From Rhizomys pruinosus (lineage: Eukaryota; Chordata; Mammalia; Rodentia; Spalacidae), in the NCBI GenBank assembly GCA_009823505.1, contig VZQC01008079.1:72096-136095 (forward strand): a DNA stretch of 64,000 bases, read 5' to 3'. Below the pieces are notes generated by a model that was given only the letters and a program-made list of their open reading frames with translations, was not told where the DNA came from and did no database searches. This document shows positions 47,690 through 59,944 of the stretch, in pieces. A program made the translations under genes and the position numbers. Each line of letters starts with the position of its first letter. The stretch's first letter is position 1.

Positions 47690-49405
47690 TTTTAATATGC
47701 ATCCCTCCTCCAGCAAGAAAACAATCTTAATGAGACCTGGGTTTATTGGCCCTTCACTATGCATCCTCACATATGGAGGGACACCAAATTTAGTCAGATT
47801 TTGTTTATTCTGGGGACTGTTACTTCAAAACTTAGCATTAAGGCGATCTTCTAGCTCCAGTCCATTTACCTACAAAGTTCATGATATTTTGTCCCCCTCT
47901 TTACCGCGCCATAGCATAGAACTCCAGTGTGATATGATTGTCCACTATTTTCTTCTATCCACTACTGTCATTTGAGGGGCATTTGGGTTGATGCCAGTTT
48001 TTTGCTATTGTGAACAGAACTGCAAAAAAATATAGTCTGTGCTCATGTATTCTCTCACTAGTAAGTAAGTGACTCTTATGGGTAGTATATACCCAGAAGG
48101 GTATGGCTGGGTCAGGTAAAGCAGGCTCATTTAGTCTTCCTAACGGTTCTCTCACACTGCTTTCCATATGGCTGACAAGTTTACATTCCTCACCAGCAAT
48201 GATGAGTGTTTCTCTTTCCCACAAACCTTCTCCATGCACTTGGTATCATTGATTGTTCTTGATCTAGCCAGGTCTTATGGCACGTCAAGATGCATATCTC
48301 AAAGTGGTTTTTTTTTATTTCTGTGCATTTCACTTAAATTTATTCATGTGACAAACTTCTTAAGATTGCTTCTCAGCATCTCTAATTCCCTTCAATTGTT
48401 GAACGCTATGCTTTCCCATCGTTTCTATCCATTATTGAGTGATTCCATTTGTTTCTTTTTCTGTTTTTTACATGGTTTGATTAAGCTGGAAATCATGAGC
48501 TTTGTCAGATGTTTCTCGCCAGGTGAAGGTTTCCTCCCATCTTGGGATTTTCTCTTCCACTTCCTTGTATTGTTTCTTTTCGATGTACAGAAGCTTTGAG
48601 TTTATAGGTCCCATTTGTCCATGTCAATTCTTACTTCTTGCAGCTGCTGTCTGATTGCTGTCATTAGTGAAGTCTTTTACAAACTATGACCAATATTGTT
48701 CTTATTATCTCTTGCTGCACAACGTTTATCTTCTCCATTCACCTCCAGAGTTTGGGGTTTCACATTGAGGTCTTTGATCCATCTGGAATTGACTTTTGTA
48801 CAGGGCGAGAGGTAGGGGTTTAATTTCATTCTTCTACAAGTGGTGATCCAGTTTTGCCAACACCACTTACTGAAGATGCTGTCTTTCCTCCATTGTGTCT
48901 TCTTGGCCCCCTTGTCAAATATGAGGTGGCTGAAATTGTATGTGCTCAGGTTTGGATCTTCAGTTTTATTCCATTGGTCAACTGGTCAATTTTTGTGCCA
49001 GTACCATGCTTTTTTTATGACTGTAGCCCTGTAGTATAGTTTGATGTCTGGTAGAGTGATCCCCCCTGTATTGCTCTTTTCACTCAGGGTTGCTTTGGCT
49101 ATTTGGGGTCTTTTGTTTTTCCAAATGAAATTGAGGATTTTTTTTCCAAGCCTGTGAAGAAACTCTTGGGGATTTTGATTGGTATTGCCTTAAATCTGTA
49201 CACTAGTTTGGGTAGGACAGACATTTTTACCATATTTATTTTCCCAATCCATGAGCATGGGAGGTTTGTCCATCTTCTGATGTCTTCCTCAATTTCCTTT
49301 TTCGGGGGTTTAAAATTTTCGTTGTAAAGATCCTTGGTGTCTTTGGTTAGGTTTGTTCCTAGGTATTTTATTGTTTTTGAGGCAATTGTGAGTGGGCAGA
49401 TCTTG
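47690..49405 (-). mobile_element. L1 ORF2 fragment
   Basis: Matches 51430-52940 along its length in the same orientation: gaggggcatttgggtt, gtttacattcc, gaagctttgag, tttggggtttcacattgagg, gtaggggtttaattt and gtttgttcctaggtatttta. The part left of 48840 is indel-rich. It ends at the border with a plus-strand L1 3' UTR near 49400. Confidence 0.85.
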
Positions 49406-49429
49406 TATTAGCTCTTCTGTTGCGTCAGA

Positions 49430-49810
49430 TAACAGGCCATAGTGGATATTCTACTAGTATTATTCTGCCCAATAGATATATGGTGGTTAAACTGACTCCT
49501 AAATGAATTAGCATACCATTAGATTAATGCATCTCTCAACTCTCACCAGAGAAACTTCCTTACACAGTAGATGGTGATTAACACAACTGGTGAGACCCAC
49601 AATTGGTCAATGTGCAAGAAAGTAAGAGGCTGCTGAGTGCTTATCCCTCAACAGGAAAATTGTACCACACTTCTACCTCCCGAGGTGTGTGAATCATTGT
49701 GGAAATGGCAGCAGAAGACTGGAAGAGCCAGAAGAGGTGGATGAGCACAATGAAAAACCGGAACACAGTTTTCCAGACCTCTGGGCAATTATTCAAATGA
49801 ACCCACAACA
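49430..49810 (+). mobile_element. L1 (Lx-type) 3' UTR
   Basis: Contains gatggtgattaacacaactgg, cacaattggtcaatgtgcaa, gctgctgagtgcttatccc and gactggaagagccagaagagg, in the order of Lx 3' UTRs. Opposite in orientation to the L1 on its left. Confidence 0.7.
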
Positions 49811-50667
49811 ATGGTTATATCATGCACAATTTCCAGGAAAGTTCAAGCCAGAAGAAACACCAACACTTCCCATAGCAAAAGTCAGGGATTTCTTCTCAAC
49901 TAGGATGGAAGTCCTCACTGGCTGGCACTCTCATTTCTCTTTTTACCTCACAGAATCCTTTTTTTTTTCTGGCTAGAGTAGCTCATGGATGGTTTATTTC
50001 ATATATCTTCAATAATTTCTAGCACACATGATGCCTTTTATTTCATTGAAAGACAATAAAAATCTTGCTATTAAAATTTATGCAAAGGAAATAGATTATA
50101 GCTTCAGCAATTCACGTTGACTCACCTGGAGAGAAGTGAAAATTGATGACCAGATTTATAAAATAATAAGGGAAGATGTTGAATTGCTAAAGATTTCTAA
50201 AATGTGTTTCATAAAGTACTAAAATTAGAATGAGAAATAAAGCATATTTGTGCTCCATGAAACATAAGGAAACAAATCAGATTCAGAGGCAAGGTAATTT
50301 TGTATTTCAACCCAGTTTCTGACTATAGAAGTTAATCTAGGATGTTACCTCCTCTGTCACTGATAAGAAGAATTTTATAAAAAAAAAAGAGAGCAGATTA
50401 GTAATATAGCAAACTTGAGCTGAATAGTTTTTCCATTGCTTTGCCAGCTAGGCCACATTATTTTCTTTGTTTAGAATCAAACTTAACTATGTTTCCTATT
50501 AAGTACTCAATGTTGTTCCTGAATAAGCTAAATTTATTTTATGCAAGCCACTGAACAGTTGCCACTCAACAAGACTAATCCTAAATATCTCAAAGGCAAC
50601 CCTTCCTTTTTAAAAACAATGATAATTAAATCAGGAAGTTTTGTTAAAGTTCTATTTAAAATATGTT

Positions 50668-50820
50668 TCCACCTTGAGTGCTTAGCACACTCATTTAATC
50701 TTAGCACTGGGGAGACAGAGGCAGGCGGATCTTTGTGAGTTCAAGGGTATCCTGGTCTACATAGTGAATCCAAGCCATCTGGGGCCAGCTGACTCAAGAA
50801 GACCGAAGGGATGGGAAGCA
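50668..50820 (+). mobile_element. B1 SINE, diverged
   Basis: tttaatcttagcactggggagacagaggcaggcgg-type core and tcctggtctacatagtgaatcc, with an altered end. Confidence 0.8.
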
Positions 50821-50849
50821 AAACTCCTTATTAATATTTTATTTACTAT

Positions 50850-51055
50850 TTTTATTTGATGTGTACAGATGTATTGCCTGCCTATATGTAAGTGTACCCA
50901 TTTTGTGCTATACAGGCTGAAGTAAGAAGAGGGTATCAAATTCCTCTGGAAATGGAGTTACTGATGGTTGTTAGCTGACATTTGGGAGCTAAGAATCAGA
51001 TCTGGGTCCTCTTAATGGGCAGCCAATGTTATTAGCAGCTGAGCCATATCTCTAG
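50850..51055 (-). mobile_element. Older B2/B3-type SINE
   Basis: Reverse copy with gatgtattgcctgcc, gaagtaagaagaggg, ctggaaatggagttac, gggtcctctta and gctgagccatatctctagca. The L1 insertion at 51071 landed just after its head. Confidence 0.75.
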
Positions 51056-51070
51056 CACTGAAAATATTTT

Positions 51071-53316
51071 TGATTGATTGATTGATTGATTTTTAATATA
51101 TATTTAGTACAAGATTATCAAATCCAGACCCATGTTCCCCACCCTATGAACCCACCCCACTAGAGCTCATGTATTCTGCCAAACATGCTTTTCATCCCTT
51201 TCTCAGTCTTTCTCGATATTCTCCATGTGGGAGTTGACTGTTTTGAGCAGAAGTTCACTGTTTCAGTCAGTTCTTTTATGTAGTCCTTTCTGTGGTGGTT
51301 GTTGTTGTTGTTGTTATCGTTGTTGTTGCTGTTTCCAGTATGCATCACTCCCAACTGCTTGGATAAAAGCTCAAGAGGCCATACACAAGAAATACTTACA
51401 ACTAGATAATTGGCACTAGCATCCACAGATGAGGGATAACATTCCTCCTTTGTTTATCTGGGACTTTGTTACCTCACTCACCATGATGTCTTCTACCTCC
51501 AGCCATTTTCCTGCAAATCTCAGGATGTCATCTTTCTTTACTGCTGCATAGAACTCCATTGTGTAGATGAACCACATTTTCTCTATCCACTAATCAGTTG
51601 AGGGGCATTTGGGTTGGTTCCAACTCCTTGCTTTTGTGAAGAGAGCTGAAATACACATGGCTGTGAATGTATCTCTGCAGTGGGGTGAGTCTTGGGGGTA
51701 CATGCCTAGGAGTGGTATGGCTGGGTCAGGTGGCAAGCTCATTCCAAGTCTTCCAAGGGTTCTCCACACTGCTTTCCATAGTGGCTGCACGAGTTTACAT
51801 TCCCACCAGCAGTGGATGAGTGTTCTCCTTTCCCCACAACCTCTCCAGCACTTGGTATCATTTGTTTTCTTGATCCTAGCCAATCTTATTGGAGTAAGAT
51901 GATATCTTAAAGTGGTTTCAATTTACGTTTCCTAAATGATTAGTGATGTTGAACACTTCTTAAGATGTTTCTCAGCCATCTCTAATTCCTCAATTGTGAA
52001 GCCTCTGTTCAGCTCTTTGCTCCATCTATTGAGTGGGTCATTTGTTTTCTTTCTTCTTTGTTTTTTGAGTAGTTTATATATTCTGGAAATCAATGCTTTG
52101 TCAGATGTTTCTGAGGTGAAGGTTTCCTCCCACTCTGTGGGATTTCTCTTCACTTCCTTGATTATTTCTTTTGATGTACAGAAGCTTTTGAGTTTAATGA
52201 GGTCCCATTTGTCAATTTTCAACCTTAATTCTTGCACAGCTGCTGTCTGATTTAGGAAGTCTTTTCCTACACCTATATCTTGTAGTCTGCTGCCAACTTT
52301 TTCTTCTATCGCCTTCAGAGTTTGGGGTTTCACGTTGAGGTCTTTAATCCATCTGGAGTTGACTTTTGTACAGGGCAAGAGGTAGGGGTTTAATTTCATT
52401 CTTCTACAAGTAGTGATCCAGTCTTGCCAACACCACTTGCTGAAGGTGCTGTCTTTTCTCCATTGTGTCTTCTTGGCCTACTTGTCAAATATGAGATGGC
52501 TGAAATTGTATGTTCTCAGGTTTAGATACTCAGTTTTGTTCCATTGGTCAATAGGTCTGTTTTTGTGCCAATACCAGCCTGTTTTTATGACTATAGCCCT
52601 GTAGTATAGTTTGAAGTCTGATATAGACATCCCCCCTGTGTTGCTCTTTTCACTCAGGGTTGTTTTGGCTATTCAGGGTCTTTTGTTTTTCCAGATGAAT
52701 TTAAGGATTTTTTTTCCAAGCCTGTGCAGAAACTCTTGGTGATTTTAATTGGTATTGCATTAAATCTATACAAGAGTTTGGGTAGAAGGGACATTTTTAC
52801 AATATTAATTTTCCCAAACCATGAGCATGGGAGGTTTTTCCATCTTCTGATGTCTTCTTCAATTTTTTTCTTTAAGGCTTTAAATTTTTGTTATAGAGAT
52901 CTTTGGTGTCTTTGGTTAGGTTTGTTCCTAGGTATTTTATTGCTTTTGAGGCTATTGTGAGTGGGAGGGTCTCCTTGAATTCCTTCTCCAGTTGCTTGTT
53001 GTTGGTGTAAAGAAAGGCTACTGATTTTTTTAGGTTAATTTTGTATCCTGCCACTTTGCTGAAGCTGTTAATCATTTCTAGGAGTTTTCTGGTGGAGATT
53101 TTAGCATCCCTTAAGTGAACAATCGTATCATCAGCAAATAGGGATAGTTTGACTTCCTCTTTCCCAATTAGTACTCCTTTAATTTCCTTTTCTTGCCTTA
53201 TTGCTCTAGCAAATGTTTCAAGCACTATATTGAAGAGTGGTGACAGGGGGCAGCCTTGCTGAGTTCCTACCTTTAAAGGGAATGTTTCTGTCATTTCCCC
53301 ATTTAGGATGATATTA
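51071..53316 (-). mobile_element. 5'-truncated L1 with perfect 15 bp target duplication
   Basis: Minus-strand L1 from its 3' end (51071) through the 3' UTR (to about 51420) and ORF2 back to the reverse transcriptase domain, where it stops at 53316. The minus-strand peptide at 52872-53294 has [12 protein letters not shown] and LSLFADD, the RT motifs. A perfect 15 bp repeat (cactgaaaatatttt) lies at 51056-51070 and 53317-53331. The tail is a (TCAA)n-type simple repeat (plus strand gattgattgattg). Frameshifts make it inactive. Confidence 0.93.
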
Positions 53317-53339
53317 CACTGAAAATATTTTAAAATAAA

Positions 53340-53637
53340 ATAATGAAATAACTATTTTGCCCCTGCACAATGACCTAATTTTAGCATATATTACCACTAC
53401 ATAAAACAGTAACATTATGGGTAACACTATATCCTGTCAAATTTCCACCAGTCTAAATTGTACATATACTTTATGCTAAGAAAGGAATAGATTGTATTTA
53501 ATTCTAAAATTACTCTAAAATTGCTTTTTAAAAGTTAATATGCAATTGTCCTTATCCAGCCTCAATTTTTTCCCGTCTCCACATCCCAGCTATTAAAAAA
53601 AGATGTAAAGTTTAGTACAGTTTTGGATTATCTGATG

Positions 53638-53677
<40 letters not shown>

Positions 53678-54190
53678 ACAATTAGAATTTGGCATTGGTA
53701 TTTCCACTTTTTCACTAAATGATTATTATTAATAGAGTCAATATGTTCAGACGATATATTCTGACCTGAATAAAGTTCAACAGAAAAGGACTTCAAGATC
53801 CAGTTTTGAAATATTTATACCATACTAAATTAAAACATACATCCTTTCTTATTAATATCTTGACCAGAAATAAGTTTATTTGTTCTCTGATCCCATTTTA
53901 TCTTCAGTTTGAATAATACTAATGGTTTCTCATAGCAGTGCATCCACACATATGTGTATGCTAAATTTACATTAGTTTGTGTGGTAAATATGTGTGTTAG
54001 CATGTGTTGAGAAGTGAACAGTGACTGAGAGGACACATTGAAATAAGAAAAGCTTGCACTTTGAGCTTCATTAATTACTTCTATGCACTTTAATAATCAG
54101 TGACTTACTTCAGTCCTCCAACTTTATTTTTCACAATTATAAAAAAATGAGGTCATTTGGGCTCAAAAGCTTTTATATCATAGACACATA
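53340..54190. other. No recognised feature apart from (TG)n
   Basis: Single-copy-looking DNA with a (TG)n run at 53640-53678. The 22-base neighbourhood tgttcagac...atattctgacctg near 53745-53810 recurs in part at 55034-55080. Confidence 0.5.
53640..53678. repeat. (TG)n microsatellite
   Basis: About 19 TG units. Confidence 0.95.
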
Positions 54191-54206
54191 TAGAAAATAG
54201 AGCTTC

Positions 54207-54455
54207 GGGGCTGGAGAGATGGCCTAGCGGTTAAGAGCACCGACCGCTCTTACAGAGGACCCGGGTTCGATCCCCAGCACCCACATGGCGGCCGAGAACT
54301 GTCTGAAACTCCAATTCCAGGAGAACTCCAGTTCCAGGGGAGTCTGACACCCTCTTCTGACCTCTGCGGCATTACACGACACGGGTGCACAAGCTTGCAT
54401 GCAGACAGTACATTCATACACATACAGAAATAAATAAAATTAATTTAAAAAAAAA
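54207..54455 (+). mobile_element. Young GC-rich B2/B3-like SINE
   Basis: Full-length, intact A and B boxes. Flanked by agaaaatagagcttc (54192-54206) and agaaaatagagtttc (54456-54470), a 15 bp duplication with one mismatch. Confidence 0.95.
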
Positions 54456-54470
54456 AGAAAATAGAGTTTC

Positions 54471-55278
54471 AATATAAGGAGCAATTATTTCCTAATGTGA
54501 AAAATATATCCCTAAATAATCCTTATTATTAATTGTTTGGACATGGTAATAAAATTATTCTAACTATAACAGATGCTGAATAAAGGTTTCTTGAACTTGT
54601 ACAGCTATCATAGTTTTGGGAGAATTAATTAGTAACAAAAAGCATTGATTAAACCATCACTAGTAACCATATTGAGTCACCTTCATGTAGAAAAAACTCA
54701 AATTCTCTGTCATATATTGAGCCTGTAATTGATTGAAACTTCTTTCATGGAGGGCATAATGAAAAAAATAATAATTTCAGCATATAAGTTTCATCTTTCA
54801 CAGTCCATTAATCATTAATATAAATAGAATATCTAATTTTCTATAAGGGAGAAGCTCTGCAGCAAAGATATTCAGGTGAAAACCTTATCTTATTTCAAAA
54901 CAATGTACAAGACCTACTTATATTTTTAATGCCATGTTGGTACTGAGATGCAAAGAAAATAATCTAACATAAAATAATTAGAAAATGAATCCTGAAAGGA
55001 AATATTTTAGCATTTCTAAGTTGCTTAATAATATGTTCAGACAATAAATATTGACCTGAAAAAAGTTCAACAGAAAAGGACTTCGAGATTTTGGAAAGCA
55101 ATTCAGTAGGTAAATTCTAATATTGTTTTTGGTCCATTTCTTAAGGGAAAACCATGCCTTTTGCATAATGACATTTTTACTTATCTCAGAAACATTTCTT
55201 CAGGTAGAGATCAGTCCTGATCTGTAGAGAAATGAAATTGATATATGATGAACTGAATTGCAAATTATGGGAAATCCT
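54471..55278. other. No recognised feature
   Basis: AT-rich DNA, with a short segment (55034-55085) resembling 53745-53805, ending before a T run at 55279-55298. Confidence 0.5.
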
Positions 55279-55589
55279 TTTTTTTTTTTTTTTTTTTTAA
55301 ACAAATATTCATTCATTCCCTACTTTATTACAGGCCTCTTTTAGGAGCAGAGATCTATACCAATGAGTGAAACAGACAGAAAACCTCACATCGCTCAGGT
55401 TACAGTCAAGAGAGGGAGATGTACTATAAACAGAATCACATGGTGTGCTTTCCCCTAGGAAAAAGCAGGACTAGAAAAGGAGGCTGCCATTGAACTCTGC
55501 AACTCCTTTTTAGTTGAGGTAAACTTTATGTTACATACAGTTAATCATTCTGAAGTGTGCAATTTGATAGCATTTCATGTATTCCTTTT

Positions 55590-57060
55590 TCACTGAAGTT
55601 TTATGTATTTCATACAACATTTCTTAATCAAGTTTAGATACAATTCTCTTTCCTTGCCCCCCTCCATGCCAGAGCTCATGTACTTTGCCATACACGTCTT
55701 TCACCTTTTTCTCAGACTTTTTAAAATTTTTCGAGGCTAAAGTTTAGTCTTTTGGGCTTAAGTTTACTGTTTCAGTCAGTTCCTTGACCCAGTCTTTTGT
55801 TGTTGTTCCTTCCAAATTATATCATTCCAAAATATGCCTACATGAACGCCACAGATATACCAAAATTATGGCCTCTGAAAATAAACTCTAGGTTAATTCC
55901 GAATCAGGTTTAAGGCATTACATTTTTTAAATTTTTTTTTATTAATTTTATTTATTTCTGTATGTGTATGAATGTACTGTCTGCATGCAGGTTTGTGCAC
56001 TCGTGTCGTGCAATGCCGCGGAGGTCAGAAGCGGGTCTCGGATTCCCCTGGAACTGGAGTTCTCCTGGAATTGGAGTTTCAGACGGTTCTCAGCCGCCAT
56101 GTGGGTGCTGGGGATCGAACCCGGGTCCTCTGTAAGAGCGGTTGGCGCTCTTAACCGCTAGGCCATCTCTCCAGCCCCAAGGCATTACATTTTGATAGTA
56201 GGATTGTATGCAGGTAAGGAAACAAGGTTACTTTACTTTTCTACATTAAATAGAAAGTGGATGAGCAATATCAGATATTATATTTGCAAAGAAATAAACA
56301 GAAATTATTCAGTTTGCCTTCAAAAGAGAGAATTTGTGCTAGTATCCACAAATGAGGAATACCATAATTTGTTTGTTATTCTGGGTCTGTGTTACTCCAC
56401 TTAGCATAATGGATTCAAGTTTCATCCATTTACCTGCAAAATTCATAATGTCATCTTTCTTGGCTGCTGCATAGAATTCCAGTGTGTAGATGTACTACAT
56501 TTCCTCTATCCACTCCTCAGTTGAGGTACACTTGCTTCCAGCTCTTCACTATTGTGAAAAGAGCTGCAATAAATATTGATGTGCATGTATCTATGTGATA
56601 GGATGAGTCTTATGGGCATATACCCAGGAGTGGAATGACTGGGTTAGGTGGTTGGCTCATTTTCAGTTTCTTGAGAGTTCTCCACACTGCTTTCTATAGG
56701 GGTTGCAAGAGTTTGCTTTCCCACCAATAGTAGATAAGAGGTCCCCTTTCTCCATCACCTCTCCAGCATTTAGTATCCTTTATTTTCTGGATCATAGCTA
56801 GTCTTACAGGAGTAAGATGAAATCTTCAGGTGGTTTTCATTTGCATTTCCTTAATTATTAGTGACATTGTACACTTTGTAAGATGTTTCTCAGCCATTTT
56901 TAATTCTTCATCTGTGAAGTCTCTGTTCAGCTATTTACTTCATCTTTTGAGTGGGCCATTTTTTTTCCTCCTTTGTTTTTTGAGTAGTTTATATACTCTG
57001 GATGTTAATGCTCTATCAGATGTATCACTGAGGAAGGTTTCCTCCCACTCTGTGGGGGGA
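55590..57060 (-). mobile_element. L1 3' UTR and ORF2 end, split by a SINE
   Basis: The minus strand gives the L1 3' UTR (55590-56340, homologous to 1255-1780) and then the end of ORF2 (56340-57060, compare 51430-52140). A young SINE interrupts it at 55927-56178, so the L1 is the older insertion. Confidence 0.88.
55927..56178 (-). mobile_element. Young GC-rich B2/B3-like SINE nested in L1
   Basis: Reverse, full-length, canonical B box. A perfect 15 bp repeat (aaggcattacatttt) is at 55912-55926 and 56179-56193; removing the SINE and one repeat restores L1 continuity with the 1.6 kb copy. Confidence 0.96.
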
Positions 57061-57155
57061 AATTCTTTCAGGAAACAACAATTTACTAATCTTAACAAAC
57101 TATAACCAAACTCAGAGTGAAAAGGTTCAGACATCTTTCTTGTGTTCTATTTCTT

Positions 57156-57401
57156 TTTTTTTATTAATTTTATTTATTTCTGTATGTGTATGAATGTGCT
57201 GTCTGCATGCAAGTCTGTGCACCCGTGTCATGCAACGCCGCGGAGTTCAGAAGAGGGTCTCGGATTCCCCTGGAACTGGAGTTCTCCTGGAATTGGAGCT
57301 TCAGACGGTTCTCAGCCGCCATGTGGGTGCTGGGGATCGAACCTGGGTCCTCTGTAAGAGCGGTCGGTGCTCTTAACCACTAGGCCATCTCTCCAGCCCC
57401 G
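57156..57401 (-). mobile_element. Young GC-rich B2/B3-like SINE with perfect target duplication
   Basis: Reverse, full-length, intact B box. A perfect 17 bp repeat (cttgtgttctatttctt) is at 57139-57155 and 57402-57418. Confidence 0.96.
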
Positions 57402-57418
57402 CTTGTGTTCTATTTCTT

Positions 57419-58910
57419 ATGTAATTCTGTTGTGGTGAGAGATGAAACTCTAAAAGATTGCAGTCTTTTGGGATTCGCTGAATTTTTTGGAGGGGTATTC
57501 TAGAATATATTCTACCAAGCTAACTGGACTATTTGCCCTAAAGTAGGATAATAAGATGTTTGGTGGGTTTCAATTTTGTGTAGATGGGTGACAGGATTTG
57601 TCAAGTTTCCTATATTCTACCTTCTGTTTTCTTAGTACTTTTTCTGTTTATTTGAAATTATAAAAATATTTTTCTGTAAATATATTTTAATATTTTTCTA
57701 CAATTCTGTCAGCTTTTACATTCTTCAATGTGAGCCTTTGTTATTATGACTTTACATTACTTGTTACTGTTGTATGTCTTTACCTGAATATATTTTCTCC
57801 TCTGCTTATTGGCCAATAGAACCATAAGAAGATTCTGCGTGAAGAATCAAGATCTACTCTCTACACAAGGTAGCTAGTTTTATCTTAAATTGAAACAGTT
57901 GATTCTCCTGTCAGATTCCTGTCTTTCCTTCCTTTCATGAAAGTAGTGGGCACATTAGAAAGAGTGAACAGGTGTGGGGGATTTACATTTATTATAGGAG
58001 AGTAACAATCCAAAAAAGTAGAAAGCTCAAACTCTTTGTGACAGCAGAATGCCAACCATGAGGTTACCAGTGTTACAGTTCAGATATATTGCTGGGCCTT
58101 GAGATGTCAACTGAGAGCAGTCATCTGAAATCTGTAAAGAACAAGCCTCAGATGAACAGCAGAAACAGAGGATCTCAGAGGGAAGAACCATGTCTGCCCC
58201 AGGGAGGCTGGTGTCTTCTACCAGGAATGGTAAGTTTCAGGAAGATTTGTGAAGTGGCAACAATGGGGCCTGGAGCAGGAATGAGTTTCCTGCCAGAACA
58301 TAAAAAGCATCTCTTGAAACAGGAGTAGTAATCTTCATTGATAAGGGAAATGGAATAACACCCCAACTCCCTAGCTTACTTCAGGTCTCTCAGAGTCTGC
58401 CTCTATTGGGTTTCAGGAGCTGAGTCCCTGAGCTGGAAATGAATGAGAGTGGACAGAGGATACCCAGATCTACATGGTTCTGGTAAGCACTGAATTGATG
58501 TGTGTATATAAATGAAGTAAAAGATAAAGGCCAATCAGAACCTGTCAGCCTAAAAAAGGAAAGCAAAGAACATCAAAACCGGGGATGGATTTCAATTAAA
58601 GATGCTACTCTGTGCTCTCTCCCGTGAATGCAGACAAAGTGGAGGGAGATCATAAGGAAAATGCATGCAGGTTCTTGGGTCTAATTGCTACTTTAGAAAA
58701 GAAACCTGTAGACTTCATTTTGCACAGGGGTATTTGATTTCTCTGAGTCCTGGCTACCACCAGCTCAAGGCCTTGGCTGTGGTGGTTCTCCCCACCTCTG
58801 ATGGTAGTTTGGGGACATTCATTTTAAAATTTTTAATGGACTTACCATAGGGCCCAAAAGTTTAAGATAAAGTCATCAAGAGATTTTGTTTTTTCATAAA
58901 AGTCACTCAC
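57419..58910. other. No recognised feature
   Basis: Single-copy-looking DNA. The 79-codon frame at 58089-58328 has no recognisable domain, no splice context I can defend and no support for being coding. Confidence 0.5.
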
Positions 58911-58911
58911 T

Positions 58912-59060
58912 TGGCCAGACATGGTGGCACAGGTGTGGTGGCCAGCACTCAGGAGTCAGAGGCAGGTGGATCTTTGTGAGTTCCAGGCCAGCCTGTTCTA
59001 CATAGTGAGTTCCAGGACATCTTGGGGCTACAGGGAGACCCTGTCTCAAAAAGACCAAAA
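58912..59060 (+). mobile_element. B1 SINE
   Basis: ggccagacatggtggcaca to accctgtctcaaaaagacc. Flanks aaagtcactcacttgg and aaaatcattcacttgg form an imperfect target duplication. Confidence 0.93.
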
Positions 59061-59095
59061 CAAAAATCATTCACTTGGTGGATAACCTTGAAAGC

Positions 59096-59121
59096 TAGTC
59101 AAGCTTTGAAAAGCTTGACTA
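59096..59121. repeat. Perfect 11 bp inverted repeat, 4-base loop
   Basis: tagtcaagctt at 59096-59106 and its complement at 59111-59121. A short hairpin, probably by chance. Confidence 0.9.
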
Positions 59122-59940
59122 ATTCCAGGACTGTATAGAAAAAAAAATGCCTAGAATCTAATTGTAATTTCTTTCTTCTAGTTTCTACCTAATGCCCTAG
59201 TTTCTTCCAATGAAGTATTTCTCCATCAGACCACTAAACATAAGTCAGAATAATGATGTTCTCTTTGCTTTCATTACACAGGGATAAAATGTTAGAGCTG
59301 GCCTTTGTGCATACTTTTCTTCTGCCACAAATGATCAGCTATTTCTATTTACATTGTAAGCCCCTACTAATCCCTTAAATCTTAGCAGCTTGTAAAGTCC
59401 TTGGTAAAGATTTAACTAATTCTCCTTCAGTGGGTGAGATAATCTCCATCCTCATCTGTAATCCCTCATCACCCTTTATGTTCCTTAAATACATATACAT
59501 ATTAACACTAGAGTTTATCTGTTTACATGACTTTATCAGACTTCAAACATTTAGATATGAGAACTGTAACTGTTTGCTTCATCTTTGTAACCCCTGCAAA
59601 GAATATTTAGTAATTAACTGTTAAATCTATTGAATGCTCATCTTCTAAAGTGTGCATTCCATGCCTAAGAATCTATATGAGTCATTGTTTTTCCTGACAT
59701 GAAGATAAAGAAAAATTTTATTTAAAAAAGTAGTAAAAAACTGAAGACCATTTAAATTCTGAATCTTAGTTTTCTTATTGTGTCATATTGGATTTGAGTC
59801 TTCATTTTTAAAATGATTATGAAATCTGAACATGTGGTCTTATTTTCTAATAAATAAAAGTATGACTATGAATTTTAAATATTTTATGGGTTTTATAAGA
59901 CATGGACTTTTGATTTTAGGGAATTATTTAGATGTGTTTT
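59122..59940. other. No recognised feature
   Basis: Single-copy-looking DNA. Confidence 0.45.
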
Positions 59941-59944
59941 AATT

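Larger units (their letters stand above)
44950..48840. other. Second low-fidelity patch
   Basis: Repeat elements here (B1 at 45.0 kb, X at 45.4-46.4 kb, L1 at 47.7-48.8 kb) show many small insertions relative to their other copies in the window. L1 becomes clean again from about 48840 within the same element, which argues for base-level error rather than age. Confidence 0.65.

Noticed and set aside
52872..53294. 140-codon reverse transcriptase-like frame as a possible retron or other RT system
   Set aside because: It is L1 ORF2 within an insertion with target duplication and 3' UTR; the frame is truncated at both ends.
4129..57383. Recurring 60-95 codon frames with similar peptides (MYECTVCMQVC and relatives)
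   Set aside because: All lie in the B2/B3-like SINE. They recur because the SINE recurs; there is no coding evidence.
58089..58328. 79-codon frame as a small gene
   Set aside because: No domain, no homology I recognise, no supporting splice or promoter context.
59096..59121. Hairpin as a terminator
   Set aside because: No transcription unit ends here, no T run follows, and one 11 bp inverted repeat is expected by chance in 64 kb.
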